The position numbers and the translations under genes were made by a program. A stretch of 26,128 bases of DNA from Clostridia bacterium (GTDB lineage Bacteria; Bacillota; Clostridia; TANB77; CAG-508), in assembly GCA_022790685.1 (NCBI GenBank), contig JAAVXQ010000075.1, forward strand, positions 1-26,128, read 5' to 3'. The stretch's first letter is position 1. Each line of letters opens with the position of its first letter. Below the pieces are notes generated by a model, which made no database searches, had not been told where the DNA came from, and saw nothing but the letters and a program-made list of their open reading frames with translations. Of this stretch, positions 15,754 to 22,336 are shown piece by piece.

Positions 15754-16731
15754 TTATATAGCCTCTTTTAAGAATTCTAAAGATTGATTTCTTTGTTCTA
15801 ATTTTAATTTATTAATATTTTCATAATCAACTTTATGGTTAAAAATTGTAGATAAGTTATCAAAATTTTTAGCATTTCTTGAATGAAGATTAAATTTTTC
15901 AATCATGTCATTTAATTTTGAGCTATTGTTAAATACTGCAAATTCCTTTTCTAATATTAAAGAAAATAACAAACCATGAAATGTGTTAGTTATAGTATAA
16001 TCAGCATTTTTAAAATAGCCTAAGAATTCATAAATATCGGCATTTAAACTTTTGCACCAACCAGGATTAGCTCCTAATGCTAAAGAATAAATTTCTTTAT
16101 TATTTTCTTTAGCAAATTGTATTATTTTTGATTTTTCGTCTTCTGAAAAATTGTATCCATATATTAAAATATAATCTCTCAAATTAGGATCTGGATATTT
16201 GACAAAGGGGTCAAAGGAATCCATAAGTAAGGTAGGGTCTAAAACTAATTTTGCATCAACATTGGAAATTTCTTTAACTAATTTTTGAGTAGCTTTATCT
16301 CTAACAGAAAGATTAGAAAATTTAGAAAAGTCAATTCTATTATTATAAATATTTCTTAAAGTTTCTGAAGTTACGCCATTAGCTGTTGGGGCATAAGAAA
16401 TAATATTTTGACAATTAAAATTATATCCAAAATATTCATCTAAGTGTTCAAAGCTATTATTATTTATGTTCCACATTTCATCACTTCCAACTATAATAGT
16501 ATCATAATTATGAATATCTTTATCATAAATATCTGAACATATATTTAAATAAGTTTGAGACTTTTTAAAATTTTCTGAATTGTAATTATTAATATCTCCT
16601 TTAAAATCTTTTAATTTTATAAATTCTACTTCATGTCCTAAATTTTGCAATATATTTTGTAATGAAAAAGCTTGTAATATTGCTCCAAAATTATCTGCAA
16701 AGTATAAAGTACAAATTCCTACTTTTTTCAT
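15754..16731 (-). CDS. Polysaccharide pyruvyl transferase family protein
   Basis: 325 residues. The family transfers a pyruvate ketal, or in some members is a structural or catalytic partner, during surface polysaccharide synthesis. The N-terminus KKVGICTLYFADNFGAILQA is the typical opening (a nucleotide-binding-like fold with an N-x-G-A loop). GSDEMWN near residue 87, a conserved LVLDPTLLMD in the middle, and ADYTITNTFHGLLFSLIL in the C-terminal half support the call. An ATG nine bases upstream (16740) is possible but abuts the AAGGAG site with no spacing. The ATG at 16731 has a nine-base spacing and is preferred. It is followed in the same direction by the FrhB-like gene and lies 238 bases downstream of a 55-codon ORF behind a strong promoter. 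Confidence 0.88.
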   Translation of the reverse strand: MKKVGICTLYFADNFGAILQAFSLQNILQNLGHEVEFIKLKDFKGDINNYNSENFKKSQTYLNICSDIYDKDIHNYDTIIVGSDEMWNINNNSFEHLDEYFGYNFNCQNIISYAPTANGVTSETLRNIYNNRIDFSKFSNLSVRDKATQKLVKEISNVDAKLVLDPTLLMDSFDPFVKYPDPNLRDYILIYGYNFSEDEKSKIIQFAKENNKEIYSLALGANPGWCKSLNADIYEFLGYFKNADYTITNTFHGLLFSLILEKEFAVFNNSSKLNDMIEKFNLHSRNAKNFDNLSTIFNHKVDYENINKLKLEQRNQSLEFLKEAI

Positions 16732-16751
16732 ATTTAACATCTCCTTTTAAA

Positions 16752-16978
16752 TTAATATTTTAGAAAGAGCTTCATTTTTATATTTTTGATATAGTTATAA
16801 AAAGGCTCATATGTTTTGTTTTTTGTTAATTTAGCTATTAAAATACTTTTTTTACTTAAAAATGAGCATAAAAATAGAAGTTATAACATTAGAACTATTA
16901 TATTTTCTATTTTTAGTATATAAGTTCCAATGATAATAAGCTTCTACTAATATTTTTATAACCTTATTACTATTTTAA
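16752..16978 (-). pseudogene. Possible decayed coding remnant (frames broken by shifts)
   Basis: Between the 55-codon ORF and the pyruvyl transferase, the minus strand has no intact gene but has two open stretches with protein-like composition in different frames. The first reads ILVEAYYHWNLYTKNRKYN and ends FMLIFK-stop. The second reads ILIAKLTKNKTYEPFYNY and ends KMKLFLKY-stop. They would join by a one-base shift in an A7 tract near 16848. Another one-base shift near 16972 would join the upstream 55-codon ORF, giving one protein of about 125 residues. This suggests a degraded gene or a fragment left by a glycan-locus rearrangement. In AT-rich DNA such stretches can also occur by chance, so confidence is low. 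No family was recognised. Confidence 0.3.
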
Positions 16979-17137
16979 TAATACTAACGAACAGAGGTTA
17001 CAATGTGCATATACGTGTTTATTTATATTTGGAACTAAATTTTTATAATTGCTCAAATTTAAGGATATATAGTTCTTATTAAAAGAATTATATAAAGCCA
17101 TATATTGTGCATAATTACTGGAGTCACATATAGACAT
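16970..17137 (-). CDS. Small 55-codon ORF, unknown (possible leader peptide or truncated gene)
   Basis: The ORF begins MSICDSSNYAQYMALYN and ends HCNLCSLVLLK. It has three cysteines, C4, C46 and C49 (the last two as CxxC), and is rich in Asn and Tyr. There is no signal peptide or membrane helix. Support for translation is regulatory rather than homologous: a GAGGTGA Shine-Dalgarno eight bases before the ATG and a near-consensus promoter at 17176-17204. It is the first open frame of the minus-strand transcript that should continue into the pyruvyl transferase and FrhB-like genes. It may be a genuine small protein, a regulatory leader, or the intact 5' end of a gene broken downstream (see the remnant at 16752-16978). 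Confidence 0.45.
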   Translation of the reverse strand: MSICDSSNYAQYMALYNSFNKNYISLNLSNYKNLVPNINKHVYAHCNLCSLVLLK

Positions 17138-17175
17138 TTTAAAATCACCTCATTTCGTTTTCTTACATCTTATTC

Positions 17176-17204
17176 AGTATAGCATATAAAAGTCAAAAAA
17201 TCAA
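17176..17204 (-). promoter_or_regulatory. Strong promoter of the minus-strand glycan operon
   Basis: On the minus strand TTGATT (17204-17199), a 17-base spacer, and TATACT (17181-17176) with an extended TG at -15. The leader to the 55-codon ORF is about 30 bases. Between here and the divergent pth promoter (17205-17364) I see only AT-rich sequence with a GTTTAAAC palindrome and no gene. Confidence 0.78.
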
Positions 17205-17364
17205 GATAAATGATGATTTTTGATTAAATTTTGGCAAAAAATGGAAAAAATGTTAAAATAAATCTAAAAATCTATTAATTATCGGTGTTTAAATTCAAAA
17301 ATCACACGTTTAAACTAATAAAGAAAAGTTATATATATAAAGTACATCAAAATATATGCTACTA

Positions 17365-17393
17365 TTGATTTTTTTTATAGAATACAATATAAT
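17365..17393 (+). promoter_or_regulatory. Promoter of the pth-rng-bofA unit
   Basis: TTGATT (17365-17370), a 17-base spacer, and a consensus TATAAT (17388-17393). The GAGGG site and the pth ATG follow within 36 bases. Confidence 0.82.
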
Positions 17394-17428
17394 TTAAAAA
17401 ATATATAAAACTAAGAGGGATTAAGAAA

Positions 17429-17987
17429 ATGAAATTAATTGTTGGGCTTGGAAATCCAGAAAAAGACTATGCAAAAACAAGACATAATATGGGTTTTAAT
17501 GTTATAAATAAGCTATCTAACAAATATAATATAGAGGTAAATAAAGAAAAGTTTAAAGCTTTATTTGGAATGGGAACAATAGAGAATGAAAAAGTTATAC
17601 TTTTAAAGCCACAAACTTTTATGAATCTAAGCGGTGAGTCTATAATTGAGTGTATGAACTTTTATAAAATTGAAACTAAAGATTTAATTATAATATATGA
17701 TGATATAGATACAGAGCCAGGAAAAGTAAGAATACGAAAAAAAGGATCAAGTCGGAACACATAATGGAATGAAATCTGTTATTCAGCATATACAAACAGA
17801 GGAATTTGATAGAATAAGAATAGGAATAGGACATCCATCTAATAATCAAGACATGATATCATATGTGATAGGTAGCATTCCTGAAGAAGAACAAAAATTA
17901 TTAGAAAATGGAGTAAATATAGCAGTGGAAGCTGTAATAGAAATAATTAAAATAAATACAGATTCTGCAATGAATAAATATAATTAG
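17429..17987 (+). pseudogene. pth: Peptidyl-tRNA hydrolase, split by a one-base frameshift
   Basis: Pth releases tRNA from prematurely terminated peptidyl-tRNA and is essential in most bacteria. The first frame (17429-17764) starts MKLIVGLGNPEKDYAKTRHN and holds catalytic H20 (TRHNMGFNVI), LLKPQTFMNLSGES and the catalytic aspartate in IIIYDDIDTEPG. It then ends in RKKGSSRNT-stop. The other frame continues from GTHNGMKSVIQH, which carries the catalytic Asn of the normal G-G-H-N-G motif, through IRIGIGHPSN to the usual C-terminus at 17987. Removing one C near 17753 (AGT-C-GGA) restores a 186-residue, normal-length protein, with GTHNG in place of GGHNG. A sequencing or assembly error is the simplest explanation; a real mutation is possible. 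The A7 tract just upstream is in the correct frame and is not the cause. Confidence 0.9.
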
Positions 17988-17994
17988 AGGAAAT

Positions 17995-19146
17995 ATGAGA
18001 GAATTATTAATAACATATAAAGATAATAAGAAAATAATTTTACTCTTAGAAGATGGACAGTTAGCTGAGAAATATGAAGAACAAGGCAAAAAGTCAATTG
18101 AAGGAAATATATATATTGGAAAAGTACAAAATGTGCTTAAGGGATTGCAATCAGCTTTTATTAATATAGGAGAAGGAAAAAATGCCTTCATACATGTAAA
18201 AGACATTTTGCCGAAAACAGAAGAAATAGAAAACAATAATATTTCTAAAAGCATTAATGAACTTATAAAAACTGGTGATCAAATAATAGTAGAAGTAAAA
18301 AGAGAATCTAGTAATTATAAAGGACCACGAGTATCTACTCATATAACTTTAGCTGGAATTTATACAGTACTTATGCCAAATTCTCCATTTATAACTGTTT
18401 CAAAAAAAATTGAAGATGAAGAAAAAAGAAAAAAATTAAAAGATATTGTAGAAAATATTATACCAGAAGGCATGGGAGCTATTATTAGAACTTCAGCAGA
18501 ACATCAGAAAGAAGAAAATATTGAGAAGGATATAAAAAGACTATTAAGCAAATGGAGAGAAATTGAAACTACAACAATAGAAAATTGCCCTAAAATGATA
18601 TATAGCAAAGATGGAATAGTAAGAAAGACTTTAATAGATTTATCAAACGAAAAACTAGAAAAGATAACAGTAGAAAATGAAGAATTAAAAAATGAAGTAG
18701 AAAATATATTAAAAGAAATAAATGGAAAGACAAAAGTAGAAGTAAAATCAGAGATTATAAGAGAATATTTTTTAGAAAAAAAATTAAAAGGTATCGAAAA
18801 TAGGAAAATATATTTGAAATCTGGAGGTTTTATAACAATAGATAAAACAGAAGCTTTAACAGCTATTGACGTTAATTCGGGAAAATTTATTGGAAATGAT
18901 AATTTAGAAAATACAATAATGAAAGTTAATCTAGAAGCAACAAAAGAAATAGCAAAACAAATAAGATTACGAGATATTGGTGGAATAATTATTATAGATT
19001 TTATAGATATGTATGAAGAGGCTGATAGAGCTAAAATATTAGAAGAAATGAAAAATAATACTAAATTTGATAGATCAAAGATACAAATAGAAGGCTTTAC
19101 AAGACTTGATTTATTAGAACTTACAAGAAAACATATAGATAAATAA
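17995..19146 (+). CDS. rng: RNase G/E family endoribonuclease, short form lacking the zinc-link
   Basis: Endoribonuclease for rRNA and mRNA processing. 383 residues: RNase H-like start (MRELLITYKDNKKIILLLED), an S1 RNA-binding domain (about 34-115; GNIYIGKVQNVLKGLQSAFI, KNAFIHVKDIL), the 5'-sensor region (GMGAIIRTSAE) and the DNase I-like catalytic domain. The two metal-binding aspartates are present at D292 (TEALTAIDVNSG) and D335 (GGIIIIDFIDMYE), spaced as in E. coli RNase E D303/D346. The protein stops right after FTRLDLLELTRKH. Classical family members continue with a CPxC zinc-link and a small domain that hold the dimer together, about 100 residues more. No continuation exists in any frame downstream, since the next gene begins 14 bases later. 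GAGG overlaps the pth stop codon. Confidence 0.9.
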   Translation: MRELLITYKDNKKIILLLEDGQLAEKYEEQGKKSIEGNIYIGKVQNVLKGLQSAFINIGEGKNAFIHVKDILPKTEEIENNNISKSINELIKTGDQIIVEVKRESSNYKGPRVSTHITLAGIYTVLMPNSPFITVSKKIEDEEKRKKLKDIVENIIPEGMGAIIRTSAEHQKEENIEKDIKRLLSKWREIETTTIENCPKMIYSKDGIVRKTLIDLSNEKLEKITVENEELKNEVENILKEINGKTKVEVKSEIIREYFLEKKLKGIENRKIYLKSGGFITIDKTEALTAIDVNSGKFIGNDNLENTIMKVNLEATKEIAKQIRLRDIGGIIIIDFIDMYEEADRAKILEEMKNNTKFDRSKIQIEGFTRLDLLELTRKHIDK

Positions 19147-19159
19147 AAAGGAGGAAAAG

Positions 19160-19399
19160 ATGGATATAATTAGTTTTTTAATAGGAATAGGTGTACTTAT
19201 TGTTGTACTAAAAATAATGTTATTGCCAGCAAAAATAATTATTAAGTTTGTATTAAATTCAATATTGGGAGGTATCATTTTAATGATATGTGCTAGTTTT
19301 GGATTAATTATAACAGTATATTGGTGGACAGTTTTATTAGTAGGACTTTTAGGAATACCAGGATTTGTTATTTCACTAATAATAACAATGTTTATATAA
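19160..19399 (+). CDS. BofA-like small membrane protein (pro-sigmaK processing inhibitor family)
   Basis: 79 residues, almost entirely hydrophobic, with two to three membrane segments. The pattern LPAKIIIKFVLNSILGGIIL, then a hydrophilic-poor turn, then LLVGLLGIPGFVISLII, with the conserved G-I-P-G, matches the BofA family. In Bacillus, BofA inhibits the SpoIVFB protease that activates sigmaK during sporulation. Many Clostridia carry similar short proteins and their role there is less clear. The AAGGAGG site is six bases from the ATG. It is the last gene of the pth-rng unit and is closed by a terminator. The symbol is withheld because only family membership is supported. Confidence 0.75.
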   Translation: MDIISFLIGIGVLIVVLKIMLLPAKIIIKFVLNSILGGIILMICASFGLIITVYWWTVLLVGLLGIPGFVISLIITMFI

Positions 19400-19427
19400 A
19401 AATTAAACTAATAACATATTAAAAAGG

Positions 19428-19474
19428 AGTTAATATATGATATTTAAAATATTATATATTAACTTTTTATTTTG
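19428..19474 (+). terminator. Terminator of the pth-rng-bofA unit
   Basis: A long AT-rich hairpin (19428-19445 with 19447-19464; outer stem AGTTAATATAT / ATATATTAACT, one G-T pair) is followed by TTTTATTTT. The upstream arm includes a GGAG and an ATG, giving a 12-codon frame that is probably accidental. Confidence 0.75.
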
Positions 19475-19578
19475 AAAAAAATGTAAGAAACATTTTTATA
19501 AAAATTAGTATTTTAGATAAAAACTTTTAAATTCTTTTTAAAAGCAGTAAAATGCGACAAAATTCTTATTTTTAGATA

Positions 19579-19607
19579 TTGTAAAAAAAATGGAAATGAA
19601 ATATAAT
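19579..19607 (+). promoter_or_regulatory. Promoter of the rimO-amidase-AAA unit
   Basis: TTGTAA (19579-19584), a 17-base spacer, and a consensus TATAAT (19602-19607). AAAGGAG follows at about 19621-19627. Confidence 0.75.
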
Positions 19608-19635
19608 ATATACTAGGATTAAAAGGAGAAAAAGT

Positions 19636-20943
19636 ATGAAAGTAGGTTTTATATCATTAGGATGTAGCAAAAATTTAATAGATACAGAAATGTGTATAGG
19701 AATTTTTAAAAAGGAAAAATATGAAATCGTAAATAATCCTAAAGAGGCAGAAATAATAGTTATTAATACCTGTGGCTTTATTGAATCTGCAAAAGAAGAG
19801 GCAATAAATACAATAATAGAAATGTCAGAATATAAAAATAGTGCTAAATGTAAGTATCTAATTGTGATGGGATGTTTAGTTGAAAGATATAAAAAAGAAT
19901 TAAAAAAAGCTTTACCAGAAGTAGACCTTTTTATAAGCATTTCTGAATATGATAACATATGGGAAAAAATATCAATCATAATAAATAAAAAGCAAGAATC
20001 AATAACAGAAAAGTTAGACTATTTTAATAGAGTAATTACTACTGGAAATAAAACAGCATATTTAAAAATTTCAGAAGGATGTAGCAATAATTGTACATAT
20101 TGTGCAATTCCATATATTAGAGGAAAGCATATTAGCAGAAAAATGGAAGATATATTAGAAGAGGCGAAGCAGTTAGCAAAAAATGGAATTCAAGAACTAA
20201 TAGTAATTGCACAAGATACTACAAAATATGGAATTGATATATACGGAGAATATAAGCTTCCAGAACTATTAGAAAAGTTATGTGATATAAAGGAGCTAAA
20301 ATGGATAAGGTTTTTATATTCATATCCAGAAAATATTACAGATGATTTAATAAATGTAGTTAAAAGAAATGATAAGATTTGCAAATATTTTGATATACCA
20401 CTTCAGCATTATTCAGACAAAGTTTTAAAAAGAATGAATAGAAAAAGTGATAGCAAATCTATTCGAAAAGTCATACAAAAAATCAGAGAAGAAATACCAA
20501 ATGTAATTTTGAGGACAAGCTTAATTGTTGGTTTTCCAGGAGAGACAGAAGAAGACTTTTTTAATCTATATGAATTTGTAAATGAAATAAAGTTTGAAAA
20601 ATTAGGAGTATTTAAATATTCAAAAGAAGATGGAACTCCAGCTGCAAAAATGAAAGAACAAATACATTATAAAACTAAACAAAAAAGACTAGATAAAATT
20701 ATGGCATTAGAACAGAAAATTTCTAAAATAAAGTTAGAAGAAAAAATAGGAAATACATATGAAGTATTAATAGATAATATTGTAGCAGATGGGAAATATT
20801 TAGTGGGTAGAAGCTATATGGATATACCAAATGAAGATGGAGTTATATTTATTAAAAATAATAAAAAAACAAAAATAGGTGACTTTGTGAATTGCAAAAT
20901 AATTGATGTAAGAGAATATGACTTAGTCGGAGAGATAATTTAA
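19636..20943 (+). CDS. rimO: Ribosomal protein S12 (aspartate) methylthiotransferase
   Basis: Radical SAM enzyme that adds a methylthio group to a conserved aspartate of ribosomal protein S12. 435 residues with the three-domain layout. The N-terminal MTTase domain carries C10, C46 and C80 (FISLGCSKNLIDTE, NTCGFIESA, VMGCLVERY), which bind the auxiliary 4Fe-4S cluster. The radical SAM domain carries C149-x3-C153-x2-C156 (SEGCSNNCTYCAIPYIRG). A C-terminal TRAM domain (about 370-435) follows. SLGCSKNLIDTE and PYIRGKHISRK favour RimO over the related MiaB and MtaB. It has its own promoter, and the amidase gene follows after 47 bases. Confidence 0.94.
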   Translation: MKVGFISLGCSKNLIDTEMCIGIFKKEKYEIVNNPKEAEIIVINTCGFIESAKEEAINTIIEMSEYKNSAKCKYLIVMGCLVERYKKELKKALPEVDLFISISEYDNIWEKISIIINKKQESITEKLDYFNRVITTGNKTAYLKISEGCSNNCTYCAIPYIRGKHISRKMEDILEEAKQLAKNGIQELIVIAQDTTKYGIDIYGEYKLPELLEKLCDIKELKWIRFLYSYPENITDDLINVVKRNDKICKYFDIPLQHYSDKVLKRMNRKSDSKSIRKVIQKIREEIPNVILRTSLIVGFPGETEEDFFNLYEFVNEIKFEKLGVFKYSKEDGTPAAKMKEQIHYKTKQKRLDKIMALEQKISKIKLEEKIGNTYEVLIDNIVADGKYLVGRSYMDIPNEDGVIFIKNNKKTKIGDFVNCKIIDVREYDLVGEII

Positions 20944-20990
20944 GGTTATAGGACCTATAAACCTAAATACTGTTTTTTAAGGTGACTTTT

Positions 20991-22310
20991 ATGATAAAGA
21001 AAGTTTTAAAAATTGTAATATTAATTTTGGCAGTAGTAGGAATTACTTTAGGTATAAAGATTGCTATAGAAAAAAATACATCTGATAATTCGAAAAAGAA
21101 ATTATATGATAGTATTTTAGGAACACTTCAACAAAAAGAAGTTGAAATAACTTCATTTTATACATATGGAAAAGCAATTAATATATCAGGAAAATTTGAT
21201 GGAATAAAAAAAGATAATTTTGAAAGTGTAAAACTAATAGTTAAAGATGGGAAAGAATATGAAAAAACATATAAATTAGAATATAGTTTTGATGAATCAA
21301 ATAATTTGATTTTTTCAAGTGATAGTGAAATAAATAGTGGAATAATATTAGATGACTTAGAAATTGGAGAATATTTTTTAATACTTAGAGTTAAAATGAA
21401 CAATAGTGTAAATCCAAGATTTTATAGTTTTAAAAATACCTCAGGTAAAGATAATATAAAATATTATTCTGTAACGAAAAATAATGAAAACAAAGGGATA
21501 TCAATTGGATTTGAGAAAAAAGAATTTAAAGGAGAAGAAAGAACCTTATTTAGTATAAATTGCCTTAAAGAAACTTTACCAGAAGAGGTGTATGATATTG
21601 TTATTGATGCAGGACATGGAGGAAAAGATGTAGGAGAAAAAAGAGCAGGAGAAAATGAAGCTGATATAACATTAGAATATGCAAAAAAAATGAAGGAACT
21701 ATTAGAAACAGAAGGATTTAAGGTAAAGCTTACACGAGATGATGAAAATACAAGTAGTTATACGTATACAAATATGTATGATGAAGATGGAAGAATAGGA
21801 ATAGCATGTAGTTCATATGCTAAATATATGTTGTCTTTCCATATAAATAATGGATTTGACAATTTAAGAGGTTTAGAATTATATTCACCTTGTAAGTCTA
21901 ATTTAAAACTTGCTGAATTAATGGCAAATGCTATTGTAAATAATTCTAATTTGGAATATTCAAATAATAATTCTTTTAAAAAGTTAGAAGGAGTGTATGT
22001 TAGAAATTTTACAAAAAGTATTATAAAAGAATATGAAAATACAGCAAATAAAAAAGGATATGAACCATATAATATTACAACAGATACACCATATTTATAT
22101 ACTATTAGAGAAGTTGGTGGAATTGCTACAAATGCATATGTAGATGGTAGAAATAAAGACTATTCTGCTAATAAATATTATGCTTCTAATCAAGGAATAG
22201 AATGTTATCAAGTAGAACTAGGATACATAAAAAATGATTTAGATATAATTAAAAATGAAAGAGAAGCAATAACATCTGCAATAGTAGATATACTTAAAGA
22301 AAACATATAA
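20991..22310 (+). CDS. Secreted or membrane-anchored N-acetylmuramoyl-L-alanine amidase (Amidase_3)
   Basis: Zinc amidase that cuts the bond between MurNAc and the stem peptide of peptidoglycan. 439 residues: an N-terminal signal anchor (about 5-26), a beta-rich domain of unknown type (about 46-150), and the catalytic domain (201-439). Zinc ligands and catalytic residues are visible: H209 in VIDAGHGGKD, an acidic ligand in RAGENEADITLEYA (E223), H284 in SFHINNG and the catalytic glutamate E409 in YQVELGYIKND. A GTG at 20982 is in frame, but it is part of the AAGGTGA Shine-Dalgarno for the ATG at 20991, so the ATG is taken. It lies 26 bases before the large AAA protein gene. Related amidases act in cell separation, lysis of the mother cell or spore cortex remodelling; which applies here is unknown. 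Confidence 0.9.
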   Translation: MIKKVLKIVILILAVVGITLGIKIAIEKNTSDNSKKKLYDSILGTLQQKEVEITSFYTYGKAINISGKFDGIKKDNFESVKLIVKDGKEYEKTYKLEYSFDESNNLIFSSDSEINSGIILDDLEIGEYFLILRVKMNNSVNPRFYSFKNTSGKDNIKYYSVTKNNENKGISIGFEKKEFKGEERTLFSINCLKETLPEEVYDIVIDAGHGGKDVGEKRAGENEADITLEYAKKMKELLETEGFKVKLTRDDENTSSYTYTNMYDEDGRIGIACSSYAKYMLSFHINNGFDNLRGLELYSPCKSNLKLAELMANAIVNNSNLEYSNNNSFKKLEGVYVRNFTKSIIKEYENTANKKGYEPYNITTDTPYLYTIREVGGIATNAYVDGRNKDYSANKYYASNQGIECYQVELGYIKNDLDIIKNEREAITSAIVDILKENI

Positions 22311-22336
22311 ACAAAAGATAATAAAAAGGAGTAACT

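Noticed and set aside
17205..17364. AT-rich spacer with a GTTTAAAC palindrome and repeated GTTTAAA words between divergent promoters, considered as an operator or attachment site.
   Set aside because: The words are short and of the type expected by chance in such AT-rich DNA. There is no integrase or regulator gene nearby.
17740..17765. Programmed frameshifting at the A7 tract in pth.
   Set aside because: The tract is in the correct frame for the KKGSS segment. A -1 slip there would enter the third frame, whereas the C-terminal half needs a +1 shift. No stimulatory stem or internal Shine-Dalgarno was evident.
19429..19476. A 12-codon frame starting at an ATG behind GGAG after the BofA-like gene.
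   Set aside because: The whole stretch forms the arms and loop of the terminator hairpin, which explains the sequence better than a peptide.
20944..20978. Inverted repeat GGTTATAGG / CCTATAAACC followed by six T residues between rimO and the amidase gene, a possible attenuator.
   Set aside because: The stem has a bulge and a minimal loop, and the T run is nine bases away from it. It is too weak to call a terminator.
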